A DNA stretch of 64,000 nucleotides, taken from positions 18,664,001 through 18,728,000 of the forward strand of contig NC_079876.1 in assembly GCF_029227915.1 (NCBI RefSeq). The letters are read 5' to 3'. The stretch's first letter is position 1; each line of letters starts with the position of its first letter. The DNA is from Hydractinia symbiolongicarpus. Lineage: Eukaryota > Cnidaria > Hydrozoa > Anthoathecata > Hydractiniidae. Both the position numbers and the translations under genes were made by a program. The notes beneath the pieces are model-generated. The model ran no database searches. It worked only from the letters and a program-made list of their open reading frames with translations, and was not told the DNA's origin. Of this stretch, positions 24,144-32,305 are shown piece by piece.

Positions 24144-24494
24144 TTAGCGCCACATAATGTCATAACTGAAGAATTGATTTTGATGATTATTTTGAGATTG
24201 TTTGAGACCATTTGATCTGACAAAGGCATCACCCTTGAAACTATAATCCTTTAATTCATCACAAAGTCTTGCGGGCAACCATGTCTTATATTTATTTCCC
24301 ATTCTATCTTGAACCTCCGCATACATAGATTTTTCAGAAAGAGCACCAGGTCTTGATATTTCCATCTCTTTCACATATTTAACAAGGTAATTATCGTTTT
24401 TAGGCAGCTCTCTCCACTTTATGATTGGAGTAACTTGTTCTATGTTTTGTTCACATTCTTCAACTGTTGGAAAAGCCATTGTGTTTATATTCAC
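24144..24494 (-). CDS. Small conserved Polinton protein, possible DNA-binding
   Basis: 116 aa, or 111 aa from the in-frame ATG at 24479 (MAFPTVEE). It contains IIKWRELP, a Y-x-V-K-x-V-K core, then VQDRMGNKYKTWLPARLCDEL and a basic-polar tail. The alternating strands with a WLP motif resemble small proteins I know from Polinton-like and related animal DNA elements. An OB-fold single-strand-binding role is only a guess. It is the outermost gene on the left, transcribed toward the terminal repeat. A short palindrome, TTGCAACATTGCAA (24127-24140), lies 3 nt past its stop. Confidence 0.65.
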   Translation of the reverse strand: MNINTMAFPTVEECEQNIEQVTPIIKWRELPKNDNYLVKYVKEMEISRPGALSEKSMYAEVQDRMGNKYKTWLPARLCDELKDYSFKGDAFVRSNGLKQSQNNHQNQFFSYDIMWR

Positions 24495-24734
24495 GATTAC
24501 ATCTCTTTATACCACTTTATAAATAACAACACGCAAGCAGTTTTTGTTATCTACCATCTGTCAATCAAACGCTTATAACAATAGGATTTTACATATTTTA
24601 CATACCAGAAAGTTGTTTACATAAGAAAAAAGTCAAAACGAAAGTAGCCGTTGCTAAGGATATTTGGTATGTAAGGAATGCATTGTTTCTCTATTGTTAT
24701 TCTGGCTTGATTGACATTTAATTGACGTCATTCT

Positions 24735-25916
24735 TTATCTAAACAAATACCATATGAAATAACCCGTTGTCATAACAATCACAAGAGCGATCTTCTCATC
24801 TTCGTGCGTAGGAGGAGGAGTATCTTTGTGGTAAGGTGTAGTAATGTGTTTATCTGTAGTATCCACGTGGTGTACGGTAATGTGTTTATCGGTATGATCA
24901 GGATGATCGGGTGTTACCGGCTTCTTTCTAGTTATCTTATGTGATTCGGTAACATTGACCTTTCGATTAATACCGATGGTAAGATCCTCACCCGATATCA
25001 AAATCTTGTTGTTGTAACCCACCACACCGGTCTTAATTCTGAGATTCATGTCACTAGGTAACATATAAATACCTTGTCCAACCGAATAATCAACCTTACT
25101 TGAAGCGTAGTTTAACGTATCCTGATAACGTTTAATGTCCTCCTGAATATCGACCCTACGGTTAACAATGTCCTCAAGGTTATTCATAAAAACGTTTTGG
25201 GCGGTCAGAGCACTTGAATCATTACCGAGGATGGAGGATCGCGCTGAGGCTTGAGAACTAAGAACAAGATATGCATAGGCCCTGACACTGCTCGAGATCT
25301 TCACAAGGCCCGTTTTTGTAAATCCATCGGATTTTTCCACAATCCACCGCGTCATGGAGTCGTTTGTGAAATAACTTAACCCCGGAGTCGGATATTCTTT
25401 ACGTCTTTTTTGATATGAGCTGAAAAAGTTCTGACCCCTGTATTTCATGGGGTTGGGATCAACTCCATAATCGCCGCAGATTTTTAAAAACTCCTCATTT
25501 GAATAGGGATTGTCGTATCGATTGAAGCTATCCTCAAAGGGTAGAGGTGTCTGTAGGCGCTTAATGATTCGCCTAATGTGATAATACACATGAAAACGAT
25601 ATATTGACCTGACCATAGATCTACCATCCTTCAGGTGTTCCGAACTTACCCCACAGGCACTTGAAGCGCACCAAGTGGCGAAATTTAGCTGGGTTTGCCA
25701 TAATCTAAAAGGTTGCTCATTCCAAATTCTCATACGTTGCGCGTTATGACTAAGTTCATAATTGGTAAAAATATTAGGAAAGGAAGCGGGGAAAGAGCCA
25801 CTTTCAGACACAATAATGGCCTGTTTGTACAGATCCCTAGCGCCCAATATTTGAAGATCCCGCCCTCCATTTGGCTTATATGCCGCATTCAGATTATATC
25901 TGAAAATATCATCCAT
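24735..25916 (-). CDS. Conserved Polinton protein with C-terminal membrane segment
   Basis: 393 aa, intact. The N-terminal two thirds look globular (LSHNAQRMRIWNEQPFRLWQTQ, then TWCASSACGVSSEHL and YRFHVYYHIRRI) and match a family I recall from cnidarian and arthropod Polintons. The middle has IKRYQDTLNYASSKVDYSVGQ. Then comes a Thr/His/Asp-rich linker with repeated TDKHIT units (about 340-370) and a terminal hydrophobic helix (IALVIVMTTGYFIWYLF). Function is unknown; a virion or membrane-associated role is inferred from its place beside the capsid genes. It is divergent from the penton-like gene, with only 38 bp between starts. The CG pair near residues 86-88 is not in an adenain context. 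Confidence 0.78.
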   Translation of the reverse strand: MDDIFRYNLNAAYKPNGGRDLQILGARDLYKQAIIVSESGSFPASFPNIFTNYELSHNAQRMRIWNEQPFRLWQTQLNFATWCASSACGVSSEHLKDGRSMVRSIYRFHVYYHIRRIIKRLQTPLPFEDSFNRYDNPYSNEEFLKICGDYGVDPNPMKYRGQNFFSSYQKRRKEYPTPGLSYFTNDSMTRWIVEKSDGFTKTGLVKISSSVRAYAYLVLSSQASARSSILGNDSSALTAQNVFMNNLEDIVNRRVDIQEDIKRYQDTLNYASSKVDYSVGQGIYMLPSDMNLRIKTGVVGYNNKILISGEDLTIGINRKVNVTESHKITRKKPVTPDHPDHTDKHITVHHVDTTDKHITTPYHKDTPPPTHEDEKIALVIVMTTGYFIWYLFR

Positions 25917-25954
25917 TCTTTGATTTAAATATATTCACAATCTCTAATATAATA

Positions 25955-26518
25955 ATGTATATCACAATAAAGGACGTAAATAGCGAGAAGAAAATCTATT
26001 TGTATCAACCGATAGACAACTCGCATGGTACAAAGGAGGTTGCGATCGTGGAGACGTTTTCAGATAATGTCACATATGTAGCTACAGCTCCAATAGATAT
26101 ACCCTTGGCTGACGGAGTTACCACGGTTAGGTTACAACAGGGTCAGCACTACACGGGGAGGGAGTTGAATTCAATCGTGAGAGGTGATGTAAAATCAACA
26201 CAACTAGCTAGAAACTCTAAGTTGAGTAAAATATTCAATCTAGGGGGTATAACGGAACTACATTTTAATCTTAATGAATTGGATAACTCGTTAAATCTTA
26301 AAGATGGTGAATATAGCAACAACCTGATGACATATCATATATCCGAGTATGGTGGTGATTTTACATATATTGAACCGAAAAATCCGCAATATAAGAAACT
26401 AAAGAAAGGTTTACTTCAATCACTTACCATGAGAGTCACAGGTCAGGATGGTAAGGTGCTATGGGGTGGTATGAAGACAGCAGTTACACTACACATAAGA
26501 GATACGGCGGACAGATGA
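25955..26518 (+). CDS. Penton-like minor capsid protein
   Basis: 187 aa, all-beta in character. The C-terminal part (YHISEYGGDFTYIEP, then SLTMRVTGQDGKVLWGG and AVTLHIR) has the alternating strands expected of the single jelly-roll minor capsid (penton) protein of Polintons and relatives, and the length fits. It sits immediately upstream of the major capsid gene in the same direction, as in other Polintons. In the particle it would form the pentameric vertices. The assignment rests on position, size and strand pattern rather than on a catalytic motif. Confidence 0.75.
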   Translation: MYITIKDVNSEKKIYLYQPIDNSHGTKEVAIVETFSDNVTYVATAPIDIPLADGVTTVRLQQGQHYTGRELNSIVRGDVKSTQLARNSKLSKIFNLGGITELHFNLNELDNSLNLKDGEYSNNLMTYHISEYGGDFTYIEPKNPQYKKLKKGLLQSLTMRVTGQDGKVLWGGMKTAVTLHIRDTADR

Positions 26519-26573
26519 TACCGTAGCATTAACCGAATTAAAGTAAAATAAAATAAAAGTAATATGGAATAGA

Positions 26574-27893
26574 ATGGAATACGGGAAAAAGTTAAACCCA
26601 GAGCGTTCACTTAGGATCGCACATGGCGTAAAAGGAACGCATCAAAAAGTAATTGTCACTCACAACCCAAGTGAGATTGATCAGAACCAGTTACTCCTGA
26701 TTAGGTTCCCTAATTTAGGTAACGATGATGTCATTGTTCCGGGTACTTCGAAAATAAGTTTCGACATTGAACTCGAGTCAGAAGTCGACACGAAGAGAAC
26801 ATTGGTCTCTAACATAGGGAGGGCAATTGTTAAAAAGTTGGCCATGAAGTTCGAGGGTACCGAGATTCTGAGCATTGATGACTTTGATCTTTTCGGGTGC
26901 TACAGAGATTTATGGTTAACCAAGTCTGAAAAAAGAAATGCAATAAGACAAGGTATCATCTTTGATGAAGGGTGCACGGAAAATTGCATGAAACTGAGAG
27001 TTGGAGCCGCGGATAAAGATACATCAGAGGTAGCGGACAAAGCAATCTATGATGCATACAAAAACAAGTTCACCATACCACTAGATTTTGAAATGTTGGA
27101 TAGCACGATTCCTTATTATCAGGCCGGATTAGGTAATAGGCTGTGTTATGAGATAACATTCAACAATTATGACAGGGTAGTATTATCAACACCAACCAAA
27201 CCTTCCGGTGCCACATCGGCACCCGCGCCAGATGCTAAATACAAAATCTCCAACATATCTCTCGAATATGAGATTGTGACACAACCCACACTCGCCAGAT
27301 TCATTTCAAATGAATACCAAAACATGGCCGTACTCTATGACAGATTTCTGAGACATAGACAAATTAGGGTGGATAAGTCGGACACAACGTGGAATTGGTC
27401 ATTCAATACACCGTGCAAGTCCCTGAAGGGTATATTGGTTCTGTTTGAGGAAGAGAAAGCTTACAAACGAGATACCGGTAGGTTCTACAATCCTAAGATC
27501 AAAAAGGTATCCGCCATAGTTGAGGGTAAGCCTAACCAACTTTTCGCTCAGGGGATGCAACCGTTTGAGCATTATGGTGAAATATGCAAGTATTTCGCAG
27601 AGGGAAAGCAAAAGGACAGCAACGCCGGTGAAATACAGAAACATCTGCAACTACATGATGTGAAGGTCGCGGACTACCTAACCACGAAATATGCTCTATG
27701 GCTGGATTTCAGAACCATAGATGAAAACTCACTGCACGGGACCGGCCGAGGGATTGAAAATGCGAGCGAGGGGATCACACTTCAAGTTGAAAAGACGGCC
27801 GAAACCGCGGGATCCTTAAACGCCTACATATATCTAATCATGGATGCTCAATTAAATATTCAAAACGGTGAAATTATGGATGTACTATATTAA
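26574..27893 (+). CDS. Major capsid protein, double jelly-roll
   Basis: 439 aa. The order of strand-rich segments fits the Polinton hexon-like capsid: QLLLIRFPNLGNDDVIVPGT and ISFDIEL, then NIGRAIVKKLAMKFEG and LFGCYRDLWL; mid-protein IPYYQAGLGNRLCYEITFNNY and ISLEYEIV; then TWNWSFNTPCKSLKGILVLF, and a final LNAYIYLIMDAQLNI strand. It would trimerise into pseudo-hexameric capsomers. The stop TAA at 27891-27893 is one base before the preferred ATPase ATG, so the genes are tightly coupled. The frame is intact. Confidence 0.87.
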   Translation: MEYGKKLNPERSLRIAHGVKGTHQKVIVTHNPSEIDQNQLLLIRFPNLGNDDVIVPGTSKISFDIELESEVDTKRTLVSNIGRAIVKKLAMKFEGTEILSIDDFDLFGCYRDLWLTKSEKRNAIRQGIIFDEGCTENCMKLRVGAADKDTSEVADKAIYDAYKNKFTIPLDFEMLDSTIPYYQAGLGNRLCYEITFNNYDRVVLSTPTKPSGATSAPAPDAKYKISNISLEYEIVTQPTLARFISNEYQNMAVLYDRFLRHRQIRVDKSDTTWNWSFNTPCKSLKGILVLFEEEKAYKRDTGRFYNPKIKKVSAIVEGKPNQLFAQGMQPFEHYGEICKYFAEGKQKDSNAGEIQKHLQLHDVKVADYLTTKYALWLDFRTIDENSLHGTGRGIENASEGITLQVEKTAETAGSLNAYIYLIMDAQLNIQNGEIMDVLY

Positions 27894-27894
27894 G

Positions 27895-28491
27895 ATGGAC
27901 TACATGAAAGATCCTCACACGGCACTATTCGTCGGTCCAACTGGCTGCGGAAAATCCAAACGCGTAGTAACACTGCTGGAGAGTGAATACTTTGATCACT
28001 TCGAATTCATTGTGATTATATGTCCAACATTAAGATGGAACAAGACATATATGGGGAGTAACTGGTTCTGGAGGGATAGATATGTGATTCTAATTGAGCC
28101 CAGAGGTATGTTATATGAATGGATTCAAAAGATGACGGATTTCTGTGCCGGGTACAAAACATTATTCCTGATCGACGACATCATCGCAGATGAGAAACTG
28201 GACAAAAAGAGGCAACCGCTTCTGGAGCTGGCCATCAGCGGTCGGCATCGAAACCACACCATGTGGCTACTCACACAATCATACACCGCGATACCGAAGA
28301 ACTTACGAAGGCAGGCAAAAATGTTATATGTGTGGTATCCGAAGGACAGACATGATCTCGCAACCATCCACGAAGAGAATGATGTCATTGAATCGTCGGA
28401 GATCCAGAAGGTTAAGGAAAGGCTGAAAGATGGCAAATATACACATTTAGTCATGAGGATGGAACATCCAAGAACTCACGTGATTTGCTAG
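27895..28491 (+). CDS. Genome-packaging ATPase, FtsK/HerA-like (A32 type)
   Basis: 198 aa from ATG 27895; an ATG at 27880 would overlap the capsid gene by 14 bp. Walker A GPTGCGKS is at residues 14-21 and Walker B LFLIDD at 90-95. A downstream SGRHRNHTMWLLTQSY segment supplies the polar sensor residues (Q in LLTQS) usual in this family. It would pump element DNA into the capsid using ATP. A 25-bp palindrome (28504-28528) begins 13 nt after the stop. Confidence 0.92.
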   Translation: MDYMKDPHTALFVGPTGCGKSKRVVTLLESEYFDHFEFIVIICPTLRWNKTYMGSNWFWRDRYVILIEPRGMLYEWIQKMTDFCAGYKTLFLIDDIIADEKLDKKRQPLLELAISGRHRNHTMWLLTQSYTAIPKNLRRQAKMLYVWYPKDRHDLATIHEENDVIESSEIQKVKERLKDGKYTHLVMRMEHPRTHVIC

Positions 28492-28503
28492 AATGGACAT
28501 TTT

Positions 28504-28528
28504 TTTGTTACAAGACTCTTGTAACAAA
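28504..28528. repeat. Polinton palindrome P1
   Basis: TTTGTTACAAG, loop ACT, CTTGTAACAAA: perfect 11-bp arms. It lies 13 nt past the ATPase stop. It shares the GTTAC...GTAAC core with five other palindromes in the element. A hairpin acting in transcript 3'-end formation is inferred. Confidence 0.8.
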
Positions 28529-28558
28529 TCTATAGGAAAACTACAGTACTATCCTATA

Positions 28559-28663
28559 ATGATAGAATATATAAATTTCATATTACTGGTGATAGCTGTA
28601 GTGCTATTGCTGGTATTGGTTAGTTTCTGTCTTTTTTGTATTAAAAATACCTATGGCTATTGA
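28559..28663 (+). CDS. Tiny single-pass membrane protein
   Basis: 34 aa: MIEYINF, then a hydrophobic stretch of about 20 residues (ILLVIAVVLLLVLVSFCLF), then CIKNTYGY. It looks like a type III or N-out membrane peptide. It ends 2 nt before the next ATG (28666), which supports it as a real gene in the block. Function is unknown; a virion membrane or release role is possible but speculative. Confidence 0.55.
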   Translation: MIEYINFILLVIAVVLLLVLVSFCLFCIKNTYGY

Positions 28664-28665
28664 AA

Positions 28666-29184
28666 ATGGCCGAAACGGTAATTGACAACCTAATTTTTAT
28701 CGATGAACGGGATGATGGGAAGAGACAGAAATTGCTCGAGTGCGTGCTGACCGGGAATAGCAAGTTATATCTTGGTAAGATGTATACGGAGGTGGAGATA
28801 CAGAAGCTCAAGAATGATGAGGTGGATAAACTGTTCACCATATACGAGGCTAAACTATCCGGTCAAATGGTTAAGTCTTTAGGACAGTCGATAATCCACA
28901 TGTACTCCATGGGCGCCTGTACAGCCCTGGGTATAAAAAATCAAAAAGCTCTGAGTGATGACCTGGAGAATGATCCATTCCTAAACTCGGCACTCCAAAG
29001 GTTCACATGTGATTTATATTATAAGTTCGGATCACTACTATCACCAATCAGTGTGGGTCTAATTACAGGTAGGCATTATATCGCTGGAAGAAATTTAAAC
29101 GCAAATAATAATAATAATATAGATATAGATAATAAAGATGTCAGAGGAACAGACTCCTATTCAGGTGACAACGAAGAACCCTAA
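28666..29184 (+). CDS. Conserved Polinton structural-block protein
   Basis: 172 aa from the first ATG; the frame opens slightly upstream with no ATG. Distinctive segments are TNEVDKL-like EVDKLFTIYEAKLSGQMVKS, SIIHMYSMGACTALGI, DLENDPFLNSALQRFTC and SVGLITGRHYI, a pattern I recognise from other metazoan Polintons. The tail is an Asn run followed by acidic residues. The helical, Met/Leu-rich middle suggests a virion or membrane-associated component, but no activity can be assigned. Its last 47 bp overlap the next gene in another frame. Confidence 0.75.
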   Translation: MAETVIDNLIFIDERDDGKRQKLLECVLTGNSKLYLGKMYTEVEIQKLKNDEVDKLFTIYEAKLSGQMVKSLGQSIIHMYSMGACTALGIKNQKALSDDLENDPFLNSALQRFTCDLYYKFGSLLSPISVGLITGRHYIAGRNLNANNNNNIDIDNKDVRGTDSYSGDNEEP

Positions 29185-29542
29185 AAAGGTTGAGGCTGGT
29201 AAGAGGGTGGCCGAATTCAACCGCAAACAGAGGGAAGACTATAAAAGACTGCTCATGGCGCAGGCAGAGACGCAGGCGAAGACGGAATCGACACCAACGC
29301 GGTCGACACCTCAGACACTGTTGGAGGATCCTAAGGATATTGTAATTGAGGATTCCGTGACAGATGTTCCCAAGGGTGGGGTTAACAACTACGCAATAAT
29401 GGGCGGCGGTGTGATTGTGATGCTAATAATTGGAGCGTTGGTGGTGATGAGGAACAACACCTCACAGAGTAAGGTGAAGGATCCCCCACCGAGAGCTCCA
29501 TCGGACACTAGAAAAACCAGGAGTAAACTTGAAATGGAATAA
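29138..29542 (+). CDS. Single-pass membrane protein of the Polinton
   Basis: 134 aa. The N-terminus has a basic helix (KKVEAGKRVAEFNRKQREDYKRLL), then a Gln/Thr-rich spacer, then one membrane segment (YAIMGGGVIVMLIIGALVVM, about 84-104) and a basic, Pro-rich tail. The VEAGKR-x-AE-x-N segment recurs in Polinton proteins I know. A perfect 18-bp palindrome starts 5 nt after its stop. Function is unknown. Confidence 0.72.
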   Translation: MSEEQTPIQVTTKNPKKVEAGKRVAEFNRKQREDYKRLLMAQAETQAKTESTPTRSTPQTLLEDPKDIVIEDSVTDVPKGGVNNYAIMGGGVIVMLIIGALVVMRNNTSQSKVKDPPPRAPSDTRKTRSKLEME

Positions 29543-29546
29543 AGGG

Positions 29547-29564
29547 ATAATATCGCGATATTAT
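29547..29564. terminator. Perfect palindrome after membrane-protein gene
   Basis: ATAATATCGCGATATTAT, 5 nt beyond the stop at 29542. The sequence differs from the GTTAC family but the position matches, which fits a hairpin-defined 3' end. Confidence 0.5.
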
Positions 29565-29586
29565 AATCTAGAAGTAAATATAAGAC

Positions 29587-29814
29587 ATGGATAAGAAAAG
29601 TATAGTCAACGATATTTATAAAGCATCGGTCGTATGCGTTTTCGCTGTAGGCTATTCAATGCTCGGGAAAAAGGTATTAAAAATGACGCCACCCTCAATT
29701 CAGAAGTTTGACCTGGAAGATACCGGAAAGCTTGTAGCCATAGTCGCCGCAAGTGAAATGACAAGAGAATATCTAGTTAAGCAAAAAATTATACCTGAAA
29801 CTATAAATATATAA
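29587..29814 (+). CDS. Small membrane-associated Polinton protein
   Basis: 75 aa. A hydrophobic segment (ASVVCVFAVGYSMLG, about 13-27) is followed by a helical region ending EYLVKQKIIPETI. The LKMTPPSIQKFDLEDTGKL segment and the length resemble a small family in other Polintons. Its stop shares bases with the next start (TAATG), so the two are translationally adjacent. Function is unknown. Confidence 0.7.
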   Translation: MDKKSIVNDIYKASVVCVFAVGYSMLGKKVLKMTPPSIQKFDLEDTGKLVAIVAASEMTREYLVKQKIIPETINI

Positions 29815-29957
29815 TGTTGCGAATACTGGAATGGTTGGTCTGGGTTTTATGCCAGCGTAAGAAAGTTGAGAGGATTTTACCCAAGGTGGAATACCTCGAT
29901 ACCGAGGTAATAGACGACTCCGATGTCATAGACTCCGAGGCTATCGTATTAAAATAA
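29814..29957 (+). CDS. Short ORF with overlapping start
   Basis: 47 aa starting at the A of the preceding TAA. The N-terminus is amphipathic and Trp-rich (LRILEWLVWVL), then basic (CQRKK), then strongly acidic (IDDSDVIDSE). The tight fit between two conserved genes and the TAATG junction support it. No homology is recognised. Confidence 0.5.
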   Translation: MLRILEWLVWVLCQRKKVERILPKVEYLDTEVIDDSDVIDSEAIVLK

Positions 29958-29987
29958 CGCCACTATATTATACCGGATTATATAAAC

Positions 29988-30413
29988 ATGGCTTCAATTG
30001 CAATGATGTTGGGAGGTGCCTTCGCGAACGCTTTGGCCTTCACCGGATCAAGCTACCTCTTTTCAAGTTTATCAAAGGATAGGATAGATAAGGAACGGAA
30101 GCGGCATGATCTAGCCATAGAACAGCTGCAGAAGGCTCAGGTTATATGGCAACGTAAAAGACAAGAGAGGGTTGACTTTATCAATAAGCAGCTCAGACTT
30201 GAGAAGAAGGCCGAGGGTAAATTCACGGAGCTGGATGACGCGATGCGGGAATATAAAAAAGTATTTGGAGGGTCACCTCTCGCAGATATTCCGCGCAGGC
30301 CCGTATTGAGCGACTTTTATACACCCAGCAATGGCCAGCATGAACGGGAATTGGCATTTATCGCGCTAAGCATGATTGGTGTCGGAGGCGCCGTGTGGTA
30401 TTTCGAAAAATAG
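29988..30413 (+). CDS. Conserved Polinton protein, Gly/Ala N-terminus and coiled coil
   Basis: 141 aa. The N-terminal Gly/Ala-rich hydrophobic segment (MMLGGAFANALAFTGSSYLFSSL) is followed by a charged helix (ERKRHDLAIEQLQKAQVIWQRKRQERVDFINKQL). It ends with a second hydrophobic helix (ELAFIALSMIGVGGAVWYF). The pattern NALAFTGS...KERKRHDLAIE is one I recognise from many animal Polintons. A membrane-linked virion role is plausible but unproven. A palindrome starts 18 nt after the stop and separates it from the convergent gene. Confidence 0.8.
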   Translation: MASIAMMLGGAFANALAFTGSSYLFSSLSKDRIDKERKRHDLAIEQLQKAQVIWQRKRQERVDFINKQLRLEKKAEGKFTELDDAMREYKKVFGGSPLADIPRRPVLSDFYTPSNGQHERELAFIALSMIGVGGAVWYFEK

Positions 30414-30430
30414 TACCATGCCGCGGGTAT

Positions 30431-30455
30431 TATGTTACATGACACATGTAACATA
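30431..30455. repeat. Polinton palindrome P2
   Basis: TATGTTACATG, loop ACA, CATGTAACATA: perfect 11-bp arms. It lies between two convergent genes, 18 nt past the stop on the left and 13 nt past the stop on the right. Confidence 0.8.
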
Positions 30456-30467
30456 TATTCGGAATAG

Positions 30468-31748
30468 CTAACGCTTTGTCACCATGTAGGTGTATATCAG
30501 ACCTCCGATTCCGACTATCAAAGCCCACAGGTTTTGACTCAACCAACCGACGACCTCCTTTGCTCTATTTAGGATCCACGATACGATGGATCCAATTATA
30601 CCGGGTAGGGACGCGGCTGCGGCACCGGCTAATCTACCCAGGAGAGATCCCAGCGCGCTCAGCTTGTTCTTTATCCATTCCCTCGCACCGCCCTCGGTTT
30701 TTTCATGATTTTTTGTATTACCGGTGGATGACCCCCCACCCCCAGGCGTCAAAGTTTCAACTAGAAGGCCGATAACCATACCAAATGCCGTTAGTACACT
30801 GACGATGGTGATACCCTGCTCACGGAATAGGGTTCGTATCTTTTCACCCAATGTGGTTTCTTTGTCAAGTACTTTGGCGATTGTCTCCCTGATGCTTTTT
30901 ATTTGACTGTTAAGTTTACCTTTGAGAATATCGATAATCTCTTGCCGGCCTTTCAACTCATTTTGCAAACCTTTCAACCTTTCTTTCGCTTCATTTTGTT
31001 GTTCCTCGGTCATATTTGGTGTGTTTTCCATCTCTTCCAACTTGTTTTTTTCTCTGTCAATATGCTGTTCGAGCTGAACCTTTTTTGCAACTTCATCCTG
31101 AAGACTTCCTCTTATGTTTCTCAATGATCTATCCAATCCTAGCAATTCACGCATAGGATATTCAAATAGATCGCCGGTCTGGGTTGCTTCATGGTCTACA
31201 GATTGTTGTTTGACCAATGAAATTAAATCTTCCGCACTGTTCACAACATCTCCAGACATGGTTTCTAATTCTATATCGGTCGCATTCTCTATTTTATCCG
31301 GTGACGGTAGTCTCTCTTCTATTTTGTTTAGCCTAGCGGCCTGTCGGGGGGTTATACTACCTTTCGGTATATCGAACCCCAAATTGCGCAGCCTTTTCTT
31401 GCCCAGTATATCTGCAATGGTACCGGTAGACCTTAGAGATCCGCCATGTGTCAGCGGTCTGTTATCATCCTTGTAGTATAATTCACCATCGCGAGTCTCA
31501 AACAGATCGGTATGTATCACGCTCGGGTTCTCGTTTGGATATATAGTTATTAGCTTCTCATAGAGCGATTTAACCCGCTCACTAGTAACTCTGGAGCGCA
31601 GAGAGGTTCCTCCACCGAATGATGTCTCCTCATCAGGTGTGTGTATCTGCACACGCGTGCGCTCCCTCGGTACCAGAGGTGTGGAGTCATCGGTACCCTC
31701 GTCAGGTCGACCATGGTCACCAAACGGATCAATATCAATGTCCGCCAT
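30468..31748 (-). CDS. Large coiled-coil membrane protein of the Polinton
   Basis: 426 aa, intact. The acidic N-terminus (MADIDIDPFGDHG) is followed by a region with PNENPSVIH and DILGKKRLRNLGFDIP. A coiled coil spans about 215-290 (EQHIDREKNKLEEME...LKGLQNELKGRQEI). Then comes EKIRTLFREQGITIVSVLTAFGMVIGLLVETL, and several hydrophobic C-terminal segments including LPGIIGSIVSWIL and LWALIVGIGGLIYTYM. The REQGITI...SWI...LWAL arrangement recurs in metazoan Polinton proteins I know. It may organise the virion membrane or core; no enzymatic motif is seen. It shares a 41-bp divergent promoter region with the gene at 31790. Confidence 0.8.
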   Translation of the reverse strand: MADIDIDPFGDHGRPDEGTDDSTPLVPRERTRVQIHTPDEETSFGGGTSLRSRVTSERVKSLYEKLITIYPNENPSVIHTDLFETRDGELYYKDDNRPLTHGGSLRSTGTIADILGKKRLRNLGFDIPKGSITPRQAARLNKIEERLPSPDKIENATDIELETMSGDVVNSAEDLISLVKQQSVDHEATQTGDLFEYPMRELLGLDRSLRNIRGSLQDEVAKKVQLEQHIDREKNKLEEMENTPNMTEEQQNEAKERLKGLQNELKGRQEIIDILKGKLNSQIKSIRETIAKVLDKETTLGEKIRTLFREQGITIVSVLTAFGMVIGLLVETLTPGGGGSSTGNTKNHEKTEGGAREWIKNKLSALGSLLGRLAGAAAASLPGIIGSIVSWILNRAKEVVGWLSQNLWALIVGIGGLIYTYMVTKR

Positions 31749-31789
31749 TATTTTATTTAAAGGATAGTTTTTTTCCTAATATAATAGAA

Positions 31790-32278
31790 ATGGCAGAGAG
31801 TTCTAGTACCAGAGAAGAAACTTTTAAAACGGATATATCCAATTCCCAACTTGAGGAGCTGGTGAAATTACGAGGCAAGTTCCAAGACCTCGAGAAGGAA
31901 CGCTGGAGGTCTCTGATCATATGGTCGGTTCTGGAGGGATTATCCGGAACCGCGGCCATTGCCGGCTCGATAGCGACCGCGGCGACCATTATTAGAAATT
32001 TAGGCGGTCCCCGTGGGAATTACATGCAGAATTCTGGCATGTGTCTGTTGGGCTCGGCTTCCTATGCGGTTACCAGCCAATATGTCGGAACATATCGGGA
32101 GAAACTTGACAAATTAAGAGCCGCGTATCGCGTTGTACAAAATGCCATCGATGTGTTCGATCAAACGCTACCCTGGAACACTCGGGACATCTGTAGAGCA
32201 GATTTTGAGAGTTTGTGTGATACTTATCATGAAACTCTCAAGGATCTGGATAAACTGGATATAGGTTATTTAGAGTAA
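31790..32278 (+). CDS. Two-helix membrane protein, paralogue 1
   Basis: 162 aa from ATG 31790. The N-terminal coiled coil (SQLEELVKLRGKFQDLEKERW) is followed by a Gly/Ala-rich hydrophobic hairpin (SGTAAIAGSIATAATII...MCLLGSASYAVTS), then YREKLDKLRAAY and a C-terminal helix with CRADFESLCDTYHETLKDLDKL. The whole architecture repeats in the next gene, so this is a tandem duplicate. The fold recalls proteins with two membrane helices and soluble coiled arms. Function is unknown. Confidence 0.75.
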   Translation: MAESSSTREETFKTDISNSQLEELVKLRGKFQDLEKERWRSLIIWSVLEGLSGTAAIAGSIATAATIIRNLGGPRGNYMQNSGMCLLGSASYAVTSQYVGTYREKLDKLRAAYRVVQNAIDVFDQTLPWNTRDICRADFESLCDTYHETLKDLDKLDIGYLE

Positions 32279-32305
32279 AGTTTTTTTCTTTGTAGTAACC
32301 ACACA

